Below are positions 15,278 to 16,851 of a stretch of 16,851 nt of DNA, piece by piece (positions within the stretch are counted from its first letter, which is position 1; every line of letters starts with the position of its first letter). Where the stretch lies: contig DASXZO010000121.1 of assembly GCA_036501845.1 (NCBI GenBank), positions 1 through 16,851 of the forward strand. Reading direction: 5' to 3'. The notes below the pieces were generated by a model that searched no databases, was not told the origin of the DNA, and worked only from the letters and a program-made list of their open reading frames with translations. Made by a program: the position numbers and the translations under genes. This DNA is from JBBREP01 sp036501845. Its GTDB lineage: Bacteria; Actinomycetota; Acidimicrobiia; IMCC26256; PALSA-610.

Positions 15278-16740
15278 CACTGCTTTCCCTCCGAGAGCGA
15301 TCGAACGAGGGTGGACCAGAGGTGCATGACGGCGTAGCTGCGCCATGGCCCCCAGCGAGCGGCGTAGGCCGCGAGTGGCTTGGGCGCGCTGTCGATGCCG
15401 AGCAGCGCCGCGCCCTTGCGCACACCGAGGTCGCCGGCGAGGAACACGTCGGGATCACCGAGTGCGCGCATCGACAGACAATCGGCCGTCCACGGACCGA
15501 TGCCCGGGAGCACCAGCAGCGCGGCACGCGTGGCGGCGCGGTCGCTCCCGCCGTCGAGGGCGATGTCGCCGCACGCGATCGCGGCGGCGAGCGTCTGGAC
15601 CGCGCGCACGCGAGCGCCGGGCATGCCGATGCCGTCGAAGTCGGCCTTGGCGATGTCGGCGGCATCCGGGAACACGACGCGCAGGTCGGGATCGTCGAAC
15701 GGCAGCGGTTCGCCACATCGATCCACGATGCGGCCGACGATCGTGCTCGCACCCGCGATCGACACCTGCTGGCCCACTACCGCGCGCACAGCCATCTCGA
15801 CGCCGTCGACCGAACCGGGAACCCGCAGACCAGGATCGAACCGCACCGCCCTGCGCATCGCCGGGTCGCGCCGCAACACGGCGGCCACGGCAAGCGGATC
15901 GGCATCGAGATCGAGCAGGCGGCGCATACGCGCCACCGCCGGGGCGAGGTCTTGCACGTCGTGCAACCGGAACGTGGCGTCGACGTGCTGGTCTCCCGCC
16001 GTCAGCCGCACAACGCCCGGCCCGTGCGGCAGCCGCAGTGTGCGTGCGTACGTGGTGCCGTCGTACGCCTCGAGGCCCGCGATGATGCGGGCGCCGAAGA
16101 ACTCCAGCAACGCATGGCCGTGGAACGGAGCGCGGCACGCCAGCCGCACGCGCACCGTGCCTGGCACCGTGACGGTGTGGCGACTGCTCTTGCGCAGGTC
16201 CGACGGTGTGGAGGCGTACACCTCACGCACGGTGTCGTTGAACTGGCGGATGCTCGCGAACCCGGCGGCGAACGCCACATCGGCGAGACGCATATCGGTG
16301 GTCTCGATGAGGATGCGCGCGGTCTGGGCGCGCTGCGCCCGTGCCAGCGCGAGCGGTGGCGCGCCGAGCTGCTCGTTCAGCACGCGCGTGAGGTGACGCT
16401 CGCTGTAGCCGAGCCGCAGCGCGAGACCGGTCACGCCTTCGCGGTCGACCACGCCGTCGGCGATGAGCCGCACCGCGCGCGCGGCCACGTCGCTGCGCAC
16501 CTGCCATTCGGGTGAGCCCGGCACCGCGTCGGGCCGGCAGCGCTTGCACGCACGGAACCCGCCGAGCTGCGCGGCCGCAGCACTCGGGAAGAAGCGGCAG
16601 TGTTTCGCTTGTGGTGTGGTGGCCGGGCAACTCGGCCGGCAATAGATGCCCGTGCTGGTCACCCCTACGTAGAACACGCCGTCGAAGCGCGCGTCACGGC
16701 CCGAGATGGCCTTGTAACAAAGCTCGGCGTCGCGGTGCAT
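15277..16740 (-). CDS. alkA: Fused Ada-type regulator/repair domain and AlkA 3-methyladenine DNA glycosylase
   Basis: This 487-residue protein has four parts. Residues 1-75 are the Ada zinc domain with ligands Cys34, Cys38, Cys65 and Cys68; Cys34 aligns with the E. coli Ada cysteine that accepts methyl from phosphotriesters. Residues about 80-185 are an AraC-type double helix-turn-helix DNA-binding domain. About 190-290 is the AlkA N-terminal domain. About 300-485 is an HhH-GPD glycosylase with hairpin LPGIGPWTAD (411-420) and catalytic Asp437 in FLAGDLGV. It should excise 3-methyladenine and related bases, and may switch on its own operon when methylated. The ATG at 16740 has only a weak ribosome site. 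Its stop overlaps the ogt start. This AdaA-AlkA fusion is established in actinobacteria. Confidence 0.95.
   Translation of the reverse strand: MHRDAELCYKAISGRDARFDGVFYVGVTSTGIYCRPSCPATTPQAKHCRFFPSAAAAQLGGFRACKRCRPDAVPGSPEWQVRSDVAARAVRLIADGVVDREGVTGLALRLGYSERHLTRVLNEQLGAPPLALARAQRAQTARILIETTDMRLADVAFAAGFASIRQFNDTVREVYASTPSDLRKSSRHTVTVPGTVRVRLACRAPFHGHALLEFFGARIIAGLEAYDGTTYARTLRLPHGPGVVRLTAGDQHVDATFRLHDVQDLAPAVARMRRLLDLDADPLAVAAVLRRDPAMRRAVRFDPGLRVPGSVDGVEMAVRAVVGQQVSIAGASTIVGRIVDRCGEPLPFDDPDLRVVFPDAADIAKADFDGIGMPGARVRAVQTLAAAIACGDIALDGGSDRAATRAALLVLPGIGPWTADCLSMRALGDPDVFLAGDLGVRKGAALLGIDSAPKPLAAYAARWGPWRSYAVMHLWSTLVRSLSEGKQ
15288..15292 (-). promoter_or_regulatory. Ribosome binding site GGAGG of ogt
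   Basis: On the minus strand GGAGG lies inside the alkA coding end, ten bases before the ATG at 15277-15275. It is one of the clearest Shine-Dalgarno sequences in the window and decides the ogt start. Confidence 0.65.
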
Positions 16741-16851
16741 CCCGATGATGATCGCGCACCTGTTCGATAGGATCTAGCGGATTTCGGACATGTATATGGC
16801 TGCGCTTCGGTCGCGGTACCGACAGCTCCGCTGGCGCTCCGCTTGCCGGTC
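16741..16851 (-). promoter_or_regulatory. Upstream region of alkA with an Ada-box-like word
   Basis: No gene is visible in these 111 bases. On the minus strand GAAGCGCA (plus 16801-16808) matches 7 of 8 positions of the E. coli Ada-box core AAAGCGCA and lies 60 bases before the alkA ATG. Downstream are AT-richer stretches with TAGATC (16776-16771) and TATCGA (16769-16764) as possible but imperfect -10 boxes. An imperfect palindrome around CATGTATATG (16789-16798) and the palindrome CGGTACCG (16814-16821) are also present. Whether actinobacterial Ada-type proteins use the E. coli box is not something I can assert. Confidence 0.35.

Noticed and set aside
14762..15346. Longer form of ogt starting at 15346
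   Set aside because: It would overlap alkA by 70 bases and add residues unlike the Ogt family. The start at 15277 has GGAGG upstream and a TGATG junction.
16764..16793. Resemblance to the mycobacterial RecA-independent damage promoter (TTGTCRGTG-N8-TAnnnT) upstream of alkA
   Set aside because: On the minus strand only the TGTC core matches, and no TAnnnT falls at the required spacing.
1..16851. tRNA or rRNA genes, CRISPR arrays, insertion sequences, attachment sites
   Set aside because: I read both strands for cloverleaf-like segments, regularly spaced repeats, transposase-like proteins and flanking inverted repeats, and found none I could support.

Overview
The window is very GC-rich and gene-dense. 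It has several GTG starts, overlapping stop/start pairs (ATGA, TGATG), a likely leaderless promoter, and a fused Ada/AlkA repair protein followed by ogt. Together these suggest a high-GC actinomycete. The CoA-transferase, sulfotransferase and amidohydrolase content would suit a free-living Acidimicrobiia-like lineage. That placement is inference; no rRNA or other phylogenetic marker lies in the window. I see no tRNA, CRISPR array, transposase or phage gene.

Left part (1-5221). The 3' part of a CorA-type divalent-cation channel gene (+) converges on a small secreted basic protein (-), with a strong hairpin between them. After a palindrome-rich spacer come two overlapping ABC-exporter half-transporter genes on the minus strand (first 3350-5221, then 1387-3360). 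One subunit has Asp at the catalytic-Glu position and the other has a deviant signature motif, as expected of a heterodimeric exporter with one degenerate ATP site.

Middle (5222-9616). A PLP-dependent aminotransferase (+) diverges from the exporter operon across a 76-base spacer holding two mutually exclusive hairpins and a -10-like box placed for a leaderless GTG start. It converges, across a perfect 12-bp inverted repeat, on an RhtA-like DMT-family exporter (-). That exporter lies 19 bases downstream of a large acyltransferase-3/SGNH membrane protein (-). Short direct repeats with an 11-12 bp period lie just upstream of the acyltransferase.

Right part (9702-16740). Six tightly packed minus-strand genes, in transcription order: alkA (Ada zinc domain + AraC HTH + AlkA glycosylase), ogt, an amidohydrolase-2 protein, a CaiB-type CoA-transferase, a Gfo/Idh/MocA oxidoreductase and a PAPS-type sulfotransferase. 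Spacings are -1, 10, 12, -4 and 29 bases, so they could form one transcript in which a DNA-alkylation repair pair heads a small-molecule pathway. The enzymes would fit hydrolysis of a cyclic or acyl substrate, activation to a CoA thioester and a redox step. The substrate cannot be read from sequence.

Most genes belong to well-known families. The points that stand out are the repair-plus-metabolism operon, the asymmetric exporter pair and the unexplained repeats upstream of the acyltransferase. I do not see a clear-cut new defence or mobile system.
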